DNA from: Pyrinomonadaceae bacterium
Lineage (GTDB): Bacteria > Acidobacteriota > Blastocatellia > Pyrinomonadales > Pyrinomonadaceae
Assembly: GCA_014379075.1 (NCBI GenBank)
Contig: JACMMN010000073.1
Span: forward strand, 1-7,413
Direction: 5' to 3'
DNA: 7,413 nt
Shown piece after piece: positions 6,357 through 7,413 of the stretch. The notes beneath the pieces were generated by a model. It made no database searches and was not told where the DNA came from. It was given only the letters and a program-made list of their open reading frames with translations. The first letter of the stretch is position 1, and each line of letters begins with the position of its first letter. The position numbers were made by a program, and so were the translations under genes.

Positions 6357-6895
6357 TTATGGAAATGAAACAAAGGCCCGCGGCATTTATCGACCGCGAC
6401 GGAACATTGATCGAAGAAGTGAATTTTCTTTCCCGCGTCAACGATCTCAAATTGTTCGACTACACTTTTGAAGCGATAGATAGGTTAAAGAATCGCGGAT
6501 ATCTGATATTAGTTGTTACCAATCAATCAGGGATCGGGCGCAAGATCTATGACGAGGCGGCAATGCGTTCCATACATTCCGAGCTTCAGCACCGCTTGTC
6601 CGATTCGATAGACGGATTCTATTTTTGTCCCCATTTGCCAGATGAAGGGTGTAGATGCAGAAAGCCGAATTTGGGTATGATCGAGACAGCCTGCGCGGAC
6701 TTTATGATCGATATGGAAAAATCGTGGATGATCGGTGATAAAAAGATAGATATTGAAACCGGTTTTAACGCCGAAATTAAAACGGCGCTTGTAAAAACAG
6801 GTTATGGCGCCGAACATTCGAAGGATCTGCCGCGACAGCCCGACATCATTGCGGAAGATCTGCTGCAAGCCGTGAATCAGTTACTTGCCGTTTGA
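6353..6895 (+). CDS. gmhB: D-glycero-D-manno-heptose 1,7-bisphosphate 7-phosphatase (HAD superfamily)
   Basis: This 180-residue protein removes the 7-phosphate from heptose 1,7-bisphosphate, giving heptose-1-phosphate for ADP-heptose synthesis. HAD motif I is DRDGT (14-18, nucleophile D14, acid D16). Motif II is VVTNQSGIGR (54-63, T56). The zinc loop has C92, H94, C100 and C102, followed by RKP with motif III Lys104. Motif IV is GDKKID (128-133, D129 and D133). The Cys/His loop and the length (E. coli GmhB has 191) separate it from other small HAD phosphatases; the related HisB N-terminal domain is a less likely choice given the waaF neighbour. The start at 6353 overlaps the waaF stop as ATGA; ATGs at 6359 and 6365 are also in frame and possible. 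The frame is open further upstream inside waaF, but those residues are a shadow of waaF. Its last 19 bases overlap the end of the opposing kinase gene. Confidence 0.94.
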   Translation: MIMEMKQRPAAFIDRDGTLIEEVNFLSRVNDLKLFDYTFEAIDRLKNRGYLILVVTNQSGIGRKIYDEAAMRSIHSELQHRLSDSIDGFYFCPHLPDEGCRCRKPNLGMIETACADFMIDMEKSWMIGDKKIDIETGFNAEIKTALVKTGYGAEHSKDLPRQPDIIAEDLLQAVNQLLAV

Positions 6896-7413
6896 ACGGT
6901 TGCATTGTTGCTCGCGAAGGGAAGCCTTACGGTGAACGTCGCTCCTCTGGCTTCACCTTCACTTGCGGCGCTAACAGAACCGCCGTGCATCTCCACCAGG
7001 TTTCTCACAATTGCAAGGCCCAGGCCCAGACCGCCATTCTTCGTCGAAACCGTCTTATCTTGACGAAAGCGTTCAAAGACCAGCGGCAGGAATTCGCTGC
7101 TTATACCCATACCGCTGTCACGAACCGTAATTTCGGCAAAATCGTCCCTAACATCAAGACCGACCTCGATCTCAGTATTCTGAGGGCTGAACTTTATTGC
7201 ATTATTAAGCAAATTCGAAAACACCTGTCGAAGCCGGTCTCTGTCACCGTTAATAGATTCACCCTCCACAGACTCGTCAATTTTCAGATCGATAAATATA
7301 TTTTTCGCATCCGCCGAAGGTTTAGCACTTTCGATCGCGTGAGAGATAATTTCGACTGGGTCGACCTCCACGATCACAAGCTCGGATTTCCCGGAAATAA
7401 TGCGAGCGACGTC
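6877..7413 (-). CDS. Sensor histidine kinase, C-terminal part (end of DHp helix and HATPase domain), 5' end outside window
   Basis: The frame stays open to the window edge, so 178 C-terminal residues are visible. The first (DVARIISGKSEL) match the end of the dimerisation helix common in PAS-type and hybrid kinases (DVSRIxxGKL-like); the phosphorylated His lies outside the window. The ATP-binding domain is complete: N box NLLNNAIKFS (67-76, N71), G1 box DSGMGI (99-104), F box FERF (113-116) and G2 box GGLGLGLAI (127-135), ending in GATFTVRLPF (157-166). The protein stops about 12 residues later, so there is no C-terminal receiver domain. The domain autophosphorylates the kinase in a two-component pathway; the signal and partner regulator are not visible. 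A GTG at 7375-7377 is internal and not a believable start, because the kinase motif continues upstream of it. It is convergent with gmhB, with a 19-bp overlap of the two 3' ends. Confidence 0.95.
   Translation of the reverse strand, partial: DVARIISGKSELVIVEVDPVEIISHAIESAKPSADAKNIFIDLKIDESVEGESINGDRDRLRQVFSNLLNNAIKFSPQNTEIEVGLDVRDDFAEITVRDSGMGISSEFLPLVFERFRQDKTVSTKNGGLGLGLAIVRNLVEMHGGSVSAASEGEARGATFTVRLPFASNNATVQTASN

Noticed and set aside
1..7413. CRISPR array, tRNA/rRNA genes, insertion sequence, phage or defence genes
   Set aside because: No regularly spaced repeats, no transposase or integrase motifs, and no tRNA-like cloverleaf were noticed; the window is almost filled by recognised genes.

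Overview
The window reads as an ordinary chromosomal stretch from a diderm (LPS-making) bacterium of moderate GC. The waaF/gmhB pair requires an LPS-type outer membrane. The style of the class A PBP (UB2H-like domain, AAGKTGTS-DGWFAGF-type transpeptidase end, Cys-containing C-terminal tail) and of the prolyl oligopeptidase resembles Acidobacteriota, perhaps Blastocatellia/Pyrinomonadales. That taxonomic guess is inferred from protein style only; no marker gene or rRNA is present.

Layout: (1) 1-1170, plus strand: C-terminal part of a prolyl oligopeptidase (S9A), cut by the window start. (2) 1171-1460: a 290-base gap between convergent genes. It has no convincing gene, but it carries a perfect 14-bp inverted repeat (1175-1188 / 1219-1232) with smaller hairpins nested inside. 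(3) 1461-4286, minus strand: a complete 941-residue bifunctional class A penicillin-binding protein of PBP1B architecture with a long Pro-linked, Cys-containing C-terminal extension. (4) 4287-4387: a short divergent intergenic region with overlapping candidate promoters facing both ways. (5) 4388-6895, plus strand: a three-gene set, namely an NAD-dependent epimerase/dehydratase-like SDR protein, the LPS heptosyltransferase waaF, and the heptose-bisphosphate phosphatase gmhB, the last two joined by an ATGA overlap. (6) 6877-7413, minus strand: C-terminal part of a sensor histidine kinase, convergent with gmhB and overlapping its end by 19 bp, cut by the window end.

How they fit: the middle of the window concerns the cell envelope. 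The PBP polymerises and cross-links peptidoglycan. GmhB makes heptose-1-phosphate on the way to ADP-heptose, and WaaF transfers heptose from ADP-heptose to the LPS inner core. The SDR protein probably acts on a nucleotide sugar or related glycan precursor, but it lacks the canonical catalytic tyrosine. The peptidase and the kinase have no evident link to this theme.

I found no RNA genes, CRISPR array, insertion sequence, phage gene or defence system, and no convincing new multi-gene system. The most interesting points are the tyrosine-less SDR protein, the inverted-repeat element, the divergent promoter pair and the PBP C-terminal tail.
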